DNA from: Asparagopsis taxiformis
Taxonomy: Eukaryota; Rhodophyta; Florideophyceae; Bonnemaisoniales; Bonnemaisoniaceae
DNA length: 64,000 bases
Assembly: GCA_030407315.1 (NCBI GenBank)
Contig: JALQPE010000461.1
Location: 1 to 64,000, forward strand
Direction of reading: 5' to 3'
Position numbers and translations under genes: made by a program. The notes under the pieces are model-generated. The model was not told the DNA's origin. It saw only the letters and a list, made by a program, of their open reading frames with translations, and made no database searches. This document shows, piece by piece, positions 29,183 through 39,465 of the stretch (within the stretch, counting starts at the first letter, position 1; each line of letters starts with the position of its first letter).

Positions 29183-29273
29183 CCAATTGCGAGGTTGCAC
29201 TTGGCCTAGTCCGACCAAAAACTATACCCGGTATTATTTCGCATGGCAAATGCCAGGTGCACTATGCCGAGGA
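29183..29273. repeat. Lone dyad unit past the truncated transposase copy
   Basis: Boxes in order are CCAAT (29183-29187), 10 nt, CACTTGG (29198-29204), 14 nt, AAACTATACC (29219-29228), centre C, GGTATTATTT (29230-29239), 13 nt, CCAGGTG (29253-29259). The terminal ATTGG is lost. The ACTATACC half-site is the form found past the full transposase, so this unit is probably kin of the one at 20365. It lies about 310 bp past the truncated copy. Confidence 0.88.
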
Positions 29274-30779
29274 CGGCGTACGAGCTGGAAGGAGAATTAT
29301 TGGAAAGGACAGTGGACTACGTGCCCATGAACACATGTCCTATTGGAAAAATGTGATCATACGCCACAAATATTGTTGTTACTGTCACTGCAATGCAGTG
29401 GGGGAGGAGACATGAGCGTCTGCGAAAATTTACGTCATTTCACATAATGTCAGAAGTATAACATAGTACAGAGTAGTATACGTGCAGCGGAAAGTTGGTA
29501 CAAGGAAGAAGCAACCAGTTCAATTCAGTGTAGAATGATTTGACTCCTTTCATTTCATTCCAGTTCATATATGCATTGTATTGTAATTGGACAGTCAGTG
29601 GGTTGGTCATGACCAACACGTCTGCAGATGGGGCTGAACAACGCAAATTGGGTTCGACCTACACATACGTGATATCCTCAAATACTGCGTACATGTACAT
29701 GTATTATCCATACGTGTGGTCAGGTTACGTGCCAGGCGTCAGGGTTTGAGAGGTAGTATGGCTGTAGTGATCCTGGAAAGGAATGAAGACAGTGAACGGT
29801 AGTGTTGAGATCTCAACATCGTAAAGCTCTAGACCACTCGAGTAGTCTAGAGCTTTATGAATGCGGAGTTTTACTTATTTGTACATATTTCATTCATGGT
29901 ATCGTGACGAAAGAAGGGGAGGCATTGTGACAAGATGTAGTGAGGACTTAGAGAGAGAACGCGCTTGTGGTTCAGTACAGATATATCCATGTATAGTATG
30001 AATTCTAGGAGAGATGCAAGGAGGTATGTTTTGGAACTTTATCGCATGCGTGTGTAGCAAAAAATGAGATCCAAACTAATGCTTCCCGGAGTGTTCTGAA
30101 CCTGGCGAGGCGGTTTGCAATCTCCAGCACGTTTTTCTGTACAGCCATGGTACATATTTTGTTCGCTCTCCTTTGTTGTATTCGATGTTGCACGAACTTA
30201 AGACCGCTCTCCACCCTAGCTCCGAGCACTGATCTACGTGTTCGACCTTGCCCTTTTCGGGTCATCCATCCATTCTCTTCTTTGTTTATTAGGTCGTTCG
30301 TCGGCTCATTCATATATTGAAAGATTAGATTGCAATACGCGCATGTATTGTCAAATCCCATACCGCACGCACACTAATCGTCCCAAATCAAATCACTCCC
30401 CCTCATTAAATCATGCACATTCTCCATTCAACTACTATTTCTATTTCCCTGTACTCTCCAGCTCCTCACATCACGAGCGAAAATACGGGATATAGAACAC
30501 TCTCCCGTGCGTTCGAATATACTTGCACAATCCCTTTCGCCCCTTCCTCACCCATGTTCCCAGAGTCATGCTTACAGGCGCTCTCACTGAGCACAATTCT
30601 TAACTTCCACGTTTGGTGTCGAAGCTTCCACCGGCCTCTTTCTATTTATTATTGCATCTGCACACAATACTGTTTTACGCAATGATGATGCAGCACTCAA
30701 ACACAAACTCGTTCGCATCTTGAAAGTCATAGAGAAAACGATTACGTCTTTCGTCAGTTCCGATTTCAGGCCACTCAGT
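29274..30779. other. 1.5-kb stretch without recognised gene
   Basis: No coding gene seen; short ORFs on both strands have no recognisable motif. A perfect hairpin lies at 29822-29857 (arms TAAAGCTCTAGAC and its complement). The rest is AT-rich. Confidence 0.45.
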
Positions 30780-31591
30780 TCAGCACAACTTTCGAAACAG
30801 CCAAAGATATTTCACGCTTGCTCAATTGTACACCATTTCCATTTGTTTTCCTCCGCTTCCCAGCCCCTCCGTCAATGCTTCCTGCAGGCTTGTTTCAGCA
30901 TTCGCCAGTGGCACCATACTCAACTCCTTCGATTATTTTGTCCGGAATGTACTTGTTCTCCTTCCAGACTTTGAACGCATTCGAATCGCGCCCAGAGCTC
31001 GAGCCTTCCGCTGTACGGCCTGTACCCTACTTTTCCTTCTGAATGTTCCGCAGGAGAGACATCACCACTTGGAAACGAAGATCGATGTTGTTTTTCCCGG
31101 TGTTGGATTGGAACACATCCCTCTTGTCATTGCTCTGCTTCGCAAACATCATTGCAGAGAGCAGCCTGCACCCACGGAGGTCGTAGATTCCTTGGTTGGT
31201 GTAAATTGTCGCCCCAGCATCAATCTTGTCGACCAGCAAAGGTACAACAGTTCCAAATACTGCACACAGAAAATTGTAAGAAAACGATAGTTCTGCTGAC
31301 TGCGAGATGCGCAACCGGTCCCTGTCCTTGTCAGTCATCCCCTTCTTCGAAGTGCCCTGATTCTGCTGTAATAAACCATCACAGATGCCTTTCACACCCT
31401 GTAGTTCCGTTACTATAAACTCGACGCGACTCATCAGCTTTTCGATTTGCTGGCGTTGGGAAGTTCGATCATCGTCGATTTCATCCATCCTCTCCCCAAT
31501 ACGACGAACTTACCCAGTCACTGTCCTGAACCCCTCTCGAATAATCCCTGCTAGGCAGTCATTTGGATTTTCCTCACGACGCTGAGATTCC
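30780..31591 (-). pseudogene. Decayed copy of the 5' half of the 507-aa gene
   Basis: This aligns with about 9556-10361, covering roughly the N-terminal half of the 507-aa protein. The start MESQRREENPNDC is intact. A single change turns the Glu codon of TVTGEVRR into a stop near 31512, and another makes KEKSGTG into KEK-stop at about 31026. The 3' half is absent. The duplication continues upstream into the TACTGCC cluster to about 32953, so gene end and repeat cluster moved as one block. Confidence 0.88.
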
Positions 31592-31916
31592 ATCTTCAGT
31601 CAAACTTCGCCTCTCGTTCCAATCGCAAAGTGTCACTCCAGACGATTTTCCTGCAACGAGAATGCTAGCAATAGTAAAATATAATCCCAACTACTCTACT
31701 CATATCCTCGTAAAACGACCTATTTTCTCCTAACTTTTTTGTCACGGTCACCTCCATGTGACCATGCATCGTCTACACTTCTCACTACTATTGTCTTCTG
31801 AATAGTTTCCTCTCTTATCTACTTGAACTCACATGCAAACATATTGTACAAAGACCCTATCCTGGACTACTATTGTAATTTTGTATCTCAGAAAATACCA
31901 ACCACCAATTACTATC

Positions 31917-32940
31917 AAGGCAGTACTTGCAGGCAGTACAATTCACTGCCAGAGCCAGTATATTTTGTCATACCACGCGGTGGTCTGCCCTGGTGGGGTT
32001 GTGTCAACATCCTATTCGATGACCCCGGTTCGAGAATGACCAATGGAAACAGCCTCGCTGTATCTCGCCCAAGTCAAGGGAATGGACCTCCTGGGGCAAC
32101 TCAAGACCCCACAAGGGGCAAATTTTAACTAAGCTGACTCAGCTAACTTTACACTGTAACACTAACAGTTAGTGATCTCGCGGGCTCCCGCAGTCGCCAT
32201 AATCAGGGATCTGATTGGTGCACATAAGGATATTTATTCCTAACTGTCTACCTACCCTAACTGTTTACAGTAATTTAGACTAGTATAAAACGCCTCTGGA
32301 TTAGCCAGAGTGCTTAACCTTTTAGAGGTAACGTAAACTCACGTGGAATTTACGACTCCACTGAACAGTGTTTGCATTGCTCTATTCCATCCTCCCAGGA
32401 CGAATTAGCTTTAGCTATACAGCTCGACGGGTTACGTCTTTCGCTCCATCAATACGCACTTCGTGCGTGAGCACCCCCAACCCTCGCCCGGCATTACCGG
32501 AAGACCATTCGTGGTATACTCGCCATTGGCGGTTGACGCAAGATTCGCTTGCTCTACCACGCTACCGAAGCTCGGGACACCTGTAGGGTGGTTTTGCCGC
32601 TTTGCGGATTTTCTACCTACTACATATTTTACTGCCTGATTCTAATGCCAGGTCATTTACGAAGGCAGTACTGCATGGTAGTACATTCCATAGCCAAAAT
32701 CATCACAAATCACTGCATTGAACTAGTGCCCTGTGGTACCAGCAAAAATTACTATAATTTGCTATCGTACAGTACTGCATTCTGCTACATACCGTACTGC
32801 CAAGAAATTTTGTATTTTACTGCCTACGGCACTAGAATTGAAAACATTGAAATAGTAATTTTACTGCCTCAGGTACCAAATTGCTCAGGCAGTGTTTTTT
32901 ACTGCCTCAGGCAGTAAATTTACTACATTTTTTAATCCCA
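31917..32940. repeat. Cluster of TACTGCC/GGCAGTA words (copy B), split by a solo LTR
   Basis: This matches 10678-11045 closely but is interrupted at 31966-32624 by an LTR insertion. The words and their spacing are the same as in copy A apart from substitutions, confirming common descent. Confidence 0.85.
31966..32624 (+). mobile_element. Solo LTR with 5-bp target duplication (TATTT)
   Basis: Compared with the uninterrupted copy at about 10715-10725, a 659-bp segment is inserted here. It begins TGTCATACC and ends CTACTACA and is flanked by TATTT at 31961-31965 and 32625-32629. It contains a TATA box, TATAAAACG, near 32284. No retroviral coding sequence is present, so it is a solo LTR left by LTR-LTR recombination. 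Confidence 0.9.
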
Positions 32941-33484
32941 AACTCAGTAGTGTTGACAATTAACCCCCAGGATTCCCAGACATCACACCTATCTGCAACA
33001 ATACCACATCGGACTCCTCACACACGCCCCGCACAGGCTACAAACACCCACCCCCTCACCCAATGACAACTCGATCACGAGCCACCAAGCAAAAACAACA
33101 GAGTAGCCACTCACAATCCACTCATACCCCTGCTACCCCCTCACAGAACACGCGTTCCCAAACGAAAGCTCGAACTGGGACAGACCATGGCGCACCAACC
33201 CGAAAACCAAACCTCCACCAACACCGCGCCCCCAAAAACCAACTCCACCCCAGCCAAACAATTCTCAAACCCAACATCGCCGTCATACTCCCACAAAAAC
33301 GCCTACGACCCCAACACCACCCACAAGTAAACCACACCGCCCCACGGAACAACCAACCCGAACGACCGCGCGACCAACACCCGCGAACAGTCACAAATCG
33401 CACACAGCCTCACCAACCAGTGTCAAACCCGTCGAAAGAGCACACGAGAAACATAACCGGCCCATCACACGTCCACCTGCCCAA

Positions 33485-35147
33485 TTGCTCCTCCATCACG
33501 CACCCATATCTGCTCCGACCACTACATCCCAGGTTGAAAACACCACCTCAGCTAAACCCAGAACACGTCACCCGCTTTACGCACCAGATCCAAACGACAG
33601 ACCACACCCAGCACATGACCTCCACCTAAAACTCGGTCACCCCAACCCGCAAACCATGCGGCAGATGTGCCGGCACAAACGAATACCGGCACTCGCCCCA
33701 TATGAACACTTGACTATCCCGGACATGACATGTGTGACGCAATTTATTTCGTCGACGCGCGCGCGTTCGCTGCGATTGCGTCGGGATGAATTCGCGTGCA
33801 TCTATCTTAGTTTGTAAGCGAGCGTACGCGTGGCGTTTTGATTACGTGTCACGGAGCGTCGTTGCGAGCGCGTGCGCGCGTACGTTGCCACGAAACCGCG
33901 AGTCCGGCGCCACGTGTAGCGCTTTTTACGAATTTCCCTCTTATTTCCCTTTTTGGGTTTTTTATGACGAAAGTCTTTTTCCCAAATATTTCCCTTTTTG
34001 CGTGCGAGCGAGCGGCCGCCGGCCGGCCACGTAAGGACAGCCTGTCCTTTAGTAGTTAGCTATTAATGGTCGTTCAGCTTCGCACCTTACCAATAAACAG
34101 CTAGCATCTTCGCATCTACGAGTTAAGCGTTTAGCGAATCGCGAGGACCGATTGCGTTGAAACGTTGCGTGCGGGTTGCTCACGATCGCCGACGTTCGCG
34201 TGCGCGTCGTGCATAAACCGATCGTCGAACCGCGTCGCACCGCGATAGCGCGCGTTGCGTCGCACGCCACCAGGCCAGGGATTTACGACCCCTGTGTGGA
34301 TCGCGTTGTGCTCGAGTTTACTCGGTGATCTCACCCTGAGATCACGGCTTGCGTCGGCCCGCGAATCCCTTGTAGCGATCGTTCCCTACGCGTTCCGCCG
34401 TTGTACCACCCGTTCGCCAGCGCGACCGAGCGACGCGCGAACGCAAGTTCAACCAGCGCGTTACAGTTCACCTCGCCCTGACACGGCTGCAATTCTAGAA
34501 CTCCCTTAGCGATCGTCACCCCGGCTGGTCCTACAACATGCTGCGCGTGCGCCATAGCAAAAATCGAATCCGCACCCCATAAACCGTCCAAACACGACCA
34601 CCAAATCGGCGCACACATATCATCCGACGTCTGCGTGCCTCTACCTACCACCTCCACACAGGGCAACAAGTATTTCGTCACCTTCATTGACACCAAGACG
34701 AGATATATAACGGTATACTTCATCAACAACCGCACTACCATCCCCGACATTACAGTCAAACACATGGAATACATACACACCATGCAAGGTAAATACCCGC
34801 GCTTCTTCCGCACAGATAACGCCCGCGAATACACCTCATCCACACTACAACAACACCTCTCCCTCAGAGGCATTACCCACATCACAACAGCTCCCTACAC
34901 ACCACAACAAAACAGCATAGCTGAACGCATCAATCACACACTTATGGACACTGTTCGAGCTACCCTCACCCACAGCAACCTGGACGACAGCAACTGGCAA
35001 TACGCCATGATGGACGCTTTATTCAAGCGAATCTTGACTCTACACACCACCACACAAAAGATCCCTTACACCGAATGGCATCAGACTACACCGCACATTG
35101 ACCGCTTGTTCGCCTCCGGTCAACTAGGCCACTTACCGGTTACCTAA
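33485..35147 (+). pseudogene. Copia integrase region, interrupted
   Basis: The first half of the zinc finger (HLKLGHP...MTC) ends at 33732, where the solo LTR begins, and resumes at 34536. The catalytic core follows in 34635-35147: TFIDTKTRY with the first Asp, RTDNAREYTS with the second Asp, and PQQNSIAERINHTLMD with the Glu. A stop at 35145 separates it from the reverse transcriptase. Together with the inserted LTR this makes the gene non-functional. Confidence 0.88.
33733..34535 (+). mobile_element. Solo LTR nested in the copia integrase (TSD ACATG)
   Basis: An 803-bp GC-rich segment starts TGTGACGC and ends GGTCCTACA. It is flanked by ACATG at 33728-33732 and 34536-34540. Its first 380 bp are also found at 27327-27702, so the family has at least two copies here. 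It splits the cysteine pair of the H2C2 finger, and removing one target copy restores the reading frame. Confidence 0.92.
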
Positions 35148-35312
35148 CCAAAAACGAAACTCGACAACCGCGGCACACTCGTTAGATATCTTACGGCCAT
35201 CGACCAAGACAACATACTGGTAGCAAACGCCTCCACACACCAACCCATCACAATACCCGCTCTGGAATTTCTCCCCTACATCACAACAACCGACCCATCA
35301 TCGACGACCAAC

Positions 35313-36254
35313 ATGGCATTCCAAGCCAACACAAAGAAGCTTCCACCTCCCCAAATACCAGAACAAATTACCGCGCACACACCAGCACCGCCCAACCACC
35401 GCATCGCGCGCCAATACCCTGACTCACAACTCTGGGCCACCGCCCACGACAATGAGTTGACTAAAATCGACAACATGCGCGCAATCCAATGGATACCAAG
35501 ACACCAGACTCCACCTAACATACGCCCGCTACCACTCACTATGACGTACAAATTTAAGCGAGATGCCACCGGTCACATCGAGGAACGCAAAGCCCGCTGC
35601 GCCGTGCGCGGAGACTTAATGAAACCCCACATACACTATGATCCGGATGCAACTGCCACCTTCGCCGCAGATAAAACCACAATCCGACTCATACTCGCAC
35701 ACGCCGCAGCCCACCGCCTACCTCTGGAACATTTTGACATATCCTCGGCCTTCTTACACGAAAAGTTTGAGCACACCAACCCTGTCTTCATAAGACAACA
35801 CCCCTCCTTCAACGGATCATACCGACACGACGCACAAGTCGGTCAGCTGCGGGGAAATCTATACGGCACCCGCCAGGCTGGCCGGATCTTCTCCGATGGC
35901 ACGCGCAACTTCCTCGCTTCACTAGGATACACACAACTTAAATCCGACCCGTGCACGTATACCAAAATCACAGCGGACACACAGGTCATCATCTCAACTA
36001 CCATCGACGATTTCATCGTTTGCGCCTCACACACCGATCTCATCTCAGACCTCTACAACAAACTCAAAACCAAATATACCATCAAACGCCTAGGCTCTCC
36101 AAAAAAATTACTTAACTGTAAAATTAGCCGCACCAAACACGGCATCCACATTTCCCAACCACATGTTATCGACTCCATCATCTCGAAAACGAGAATGACC
36201 GATGCCAAACCGCTGGAACACCTGTACTCCGACGGCATCGATTTATCCCCCTAA
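35313..36254 (+). pseudogene. Copia reverse transcriptase (RVT_2) fragment
   Basis: A 313-aa frame holds the expected copia motifs: TYKFKRDATGHIEERKAR, HFDISSAFLHEKF with the first catalytic Asp, QLRGNLYGTRQAGRIF, and TTIDDFIVCA as the YxDD-box equivalent. It closes with a stop at 36252, and RNase H continues in another frame. Confidence 0.9.
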
Positions 36255-36313
36255 AGGAGGACGACGAGATCGACTCGACCACGGCAACCACTTACCGAGA
36301 AACACTTGGCGGA

Positions 36314-36787
36314 TTGCGTTACCTAACGGACTCTACCCGTCCGGACATTCAGTTCTACACGAACTCACTGTCTCGTGCCAACCACAAACCAACAGACCGA
36401 CACTGGAAGCTCCTTAAGCGACTAGTACGCTTCCTCAAACACACTCGTCACAAGGTAATCTACATGAACAACACTCCAACCACAGACACGCTAGTCTCCT
36501 ACTCGGACTCAGACTTCGCCAACGACACAGCCACCAGGAAGTCCATATCTGGATCGGTACACACTCTACATGGCGCACCAATACATAGGACATCGCAGTG
36601 CCAATCCCTGGTAGCAACAAGCACATGTGAAGCAGAAACAATCGCCGCATCTGAAGCCGTACGCCAAACCAATTGGCTCGGCACTATACTCAAGGAATTA
36701 CGGCTCATTAACTCTAATCAGGCGATCCTCATGTATGTAGATTCACAATCTGCCATTACCATCGCAAAAAGCACGGCGCCCACCTAG
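36314..36787 (+). pseudogene. Copia RNase H fragment
   Basis: Motifs GGLRYLTDSTRPDIQF, SYSDSDFAND, STCEAETIAASEA and YVDSQSAITIAKS give the copia RNase H acidic residues in order. A TAG at 36785-36787 interrupts the conserved end, which goes on in the same frame (RHKFIDIRHHHLLD). Confidence 0.9.
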
Positions 36788-37010
36788 CGACACAAGTTCA
36801 TCGACATTCGCCACCATCACCTACTGGACAACGTCCAATCCGGCAGAATTAACCTCCAATACCTTCCCTCACAAAAAAATGCTCGCGGACATATTCACAA
36901 AGCCACTCACAAAACAGCCATTCCTATCCCTCACCTCGTCCCTATCCATACAAGACCATGAGCCACCTCACACTACCACATCACTCCCCGCCCCTGGGCG
37001 ACAGGGGGAG

Positions 37011-37212
37011 TGTCAGGACGCTAACTCAACGAAATGTCGCCCAGCGACGACTCGCTCCAGACAGGACGCTAACTCATCAAATGAAACTAACACTGACAAG
37101 TACACTGAGAATCACTACACTGACAAGGCGACAAGTATTAAGAATAGTATTTAAGAACACTGACGTTAGGATCAATAAACGGACGACGGTGACGGAGATC
37201 ATCCGCACTACA
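37011..37212 (+). repeat. 3' LTR of the decayed copia element
   Basis: It starts TGTCAGGACG directly after the purine tract; the best TG...CA end is CACTACA at 37212. It contains TATTTAAG near 37147. There is no 5' partner, so the right edge is approximate. Confidence 0.5.
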
Positions 37213-38126
37213 GAGGGGAAGCATAGAAGTGTCATAAATGATATAACATTTCGTATATTTGATTCGGAAATGCTCAATTTAAAAACCCACGAAACTGGCA
37301 ACAAATTACGCAGTCCTATTTACAGTTTCTGCGTGCGTCAGCATCGCACATTATAATTTCTCATTGCTTTCCATTTTTTTGAAAGTTTTTAAAATGTTTT
37401 TGGATCTAAACCAAGGAACCGACCACTCCGCCGTTGCTCCCGTCCAAAACACCCAAGATGCTGCAATTGCGACGATGACTGTCACTTCTCCAACATCCGT
37501 CTTTCAATCATGAAACACGCGGGTGGACAAGTATTGTGATGGACAGAGATTGAATGATGGCCGACTCATGTCCCTGGGTGGTTTCGCCGCCAAATACGAC
37601 GTCGATTGACTAGGGATGAGCCGGTCCGGAATACGAGCGATGCGCTAAGGGTAAGCGCGATTGCAAGATGGATCGAGGCGTCATTCAACTTTTCATGCCC
37701 GTCTATGATCAAAAGACATGTCGCACAGATGCCGAAAACGCATTCTTCTCATTGTCTCGCATCATCGCCGGGTGTCACGCATCTAATCTTTCGAAGTACG
37801 GTCTTGGCGCACGACGATTCCCACATTCCTGATCTCGAGTGCTTTCGTCCCGGTCTTGCAGGTATCAAGGGTAATGTCAGCAATGGCCTTTAATGATAAT
37901 GTACGATGTTGCGCGCAGAGCGGCATGAACATGGCGCGAATCTGTTCACAAACGATGAGACAAGACAAAGTCATGGGGTGGGCGGGTACACATGTCTATA
38001 ACGGTTTAAAAATTTGTAACAATTCCGTCTGCCTTGATCTCATCAGGGGCATTCCCGCCGATTCAAAGGAGACATGAGCAACATGAGCCGATGACGTGGA
38101 CATTATCTCCACCAGCACCCTCGATA
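37213..38126. other. Junction between repeat nest and host gene space
   Basis: No gene or repeat recognised. This is the downstream flank of the first LamG-like gene. Confidence 0.4.
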
Positions 38127-39410
38127 CTAGCCAATACTCAAAATGAATAATGCCTTCAACCGGCCGACGAACCGAACACCGTCCGGCTGATCACCCTTCA
38201 TACCGACGTCATAAAATTCGCGATCACTTGTTTGCACGTCTACTTCATTACCAGCCGCTTCTGACTTCTCGCCGGTCGCGACCACTTTACCATTCACAAA
38301 CAACTTGCACACGCCGAGTTGGCGGTTCCACGAAACTGATAAATAGGACCACATATTAACCTTGACCACGCCGCCTTCCAAATAGACCAGATCACTTTCC
38401 TGCTGCACATTTCTGCGCAGAATAATTTGCATCTTATACGATCCGTCCTCCTCCACCGGGATCAAACTGAACATGAACGACCACCATTTCGTCCAGTCGG
38501 AGAACACAGTCATATTCCGATTGCGAAAGCCGTTTGGATTGACATAGATTCCAATGGTGAAATCACCGCCCTGAAAATTCACCGCAGGCACTTTAACATT
38601 CCCCTTATCACCCAAAATGACGCCTTCATCCGCCCAGATGGCGTCGCCTTGCAGCTGCGTCTTCTCGTCCCCCACAAAGTCGGGGCGCTTCAAATACACG
38701 GCCATGACGTTGCGCATGCCGGGTTCATAGGGCACGGTACGTAGAAACGGGCCCTTTTCGAGCTTTCTTGCGCATCCGAGCGCTTCGAGTTCGTCCGTGG
38801 GCACGACTGAGCCCTGTGCAATGACGAGATTCTTTATCTGCCCGACGAAATACGCGACATTCTCATCGTCCTTGGAGTCCAATTTGATGCCGACTTCATG
38901 ATATTGATGATCATTACCCTGCACACGAATCTCATTATGCTGAAACGCGGCATCCCTCTTCTTCGGGTCGGCGATCAACTCGCCGTTTTTGTACACAAGA
39001 CATTCGAAACCGTCCCACGACACGGCGAGACAGGACCATTCATCGGGCTTGATGCGACCAACGGCGTTGGCGATCATCGACTCATTGCCGTTCAATTCGC
39101 GGCGCAATATCACAACCATCTGATACTCGTCGTCGCGCGGACGCAGATATAAGCGGAAGGACCAGCAACGCGTCCAGTCGGAGAAGATGTGCATGGTTTT
39201 ATCATGGCCAGCTTTGGGGTTGACGGAGACGCCGAAGGAGAATGGATCGGATTGAAAATGATGCGCGGGCACCTGCGCGTAGCCGTTACCTGAAAGCTTT
39301 ATGCCGCCGTCGTCGGACCATGCCGCGTCGCCGTGCAGAAGCGTGCCCGCGTCGCCCGCCGCGTCCGCGGAGACGAGGTAGGTGCCGAGGACTTTGAAAT
39401 CGTCTTTCAT
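38127..39410 (-). CDS. Double LamG/concanavalin-like protein, paralogue 1
   Basis: A 427-aa protein is built from two similar halves, each like a laminin-G/concanavalin-A jelly roll. Half 1 (about 25-200) has DGGIKLSGNGYAQVPA, FSFGVSVNPKAG, SDWTRCWSFRLYLRP, RIKPDEWSCLAVSWDG and VAYFVGQIKNLVIA. Half 2 (about 245-427) has VKVPAVNFQGGDFTIGIYVNP, SDWTKWWSFMFSLIP, VKVNMWSYLSVSWN and VRFVGRLKALFIL. No signal peptide is seen, so a cytosolic carbohydrate- or ligand-binding role is possible. A close paralogue of 428 aa lies at 42804-44090 in the same orientation, with the DUF2135-like gene between them. A TATA box sits 49 bp upstream. Ligand unknown. Confidence 0.85.
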   Translation of the reverse strand: MKDDFKVLGTYLVSADAAGDAGTLLHGDAAWSDDGGIKLSGNGYAQVPAHHFQSDPFSFGVSVNPKAGHDKTMHIFSDWTRCWSFRLYLRPRDDEYQMVVILRRELNGNESMIANAVGRIKPDEWSCLAVSWDGFECLVYKNGELIADPKKRDAAFQHNEIRVQGNDHQYHEVGIKLDSKDDENVAYFVGQIKNLVIAQGSVVPTDELEALGCARKLEKGPFLRTVPYEPGMRNVMAVYLKRPDFVGDEKTQLQGDAIWADEGVILGDKGNVKVPAVNFQGGDFTIGIYVNPNGFRNRNMTVFSDWTKWWSFMFSLIPVEEDGSYKMQIILRRNVQQESDLVYLEGGVVKVNMWSYLSVSWNRQLGVCKLFVNGKVVATGEKSEAAGNEVDVQTSDREFYDVGMKGDQPDGVRFVGRLKALFILSIG

Positions 39411-39458
39411 GCTGGATGTGGTGCTGGAGATTGGTTGGGACGCGGTTTGTTCAGGGTG

Positions 39459-39465
39459 TTTTATA
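39459..39465 (-). promoter_or_regulatory. TATA box of LamG-like gene 1
   Basis: TATAAAA on the minus strand, 49-55 bp upstream of the ATG at 39410. Confidence 0.6.

Larger units (their letters stand above)
32954..37212 (+). mobile_element. Decayed Ty1/copia element, 5'-truncated
   Basis: Forward-strand order is a short Lys/Gln/Thr-rich Gag-like start (33063), H2C2 zinc finger, integrase, RVT_2-type reverse transcriptase, RNase H, purine tract (ACAGGGGGAG, 37001-37010) and 3' LTR, which is the copia order. No protease and no 5' LTR are visible; the 5' end abuts the duplicated TACTGCC block at about 32954. Frameshifts separate the domains, and a solo LTR interrupts the zinc finger. The coding strand is markedly rich in A and C and poor in G compared with neighbouring DNA. 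Confidence 0.88.

Noticed and set aside
20365..29273. Dyad units as simple CACTA-type terminal inverted repeats
   Set aside because: I could not find matching target duplications around single units, and units lie between genes as well as at possible ends; the role as transposon ends remains open.
32954..33062. 5' LTR or initiator-Met primer site for the first copia element
   Set aside because: No sequence matching the 3' LTR or a tRNA could be seen; the 5' end appears truncated.
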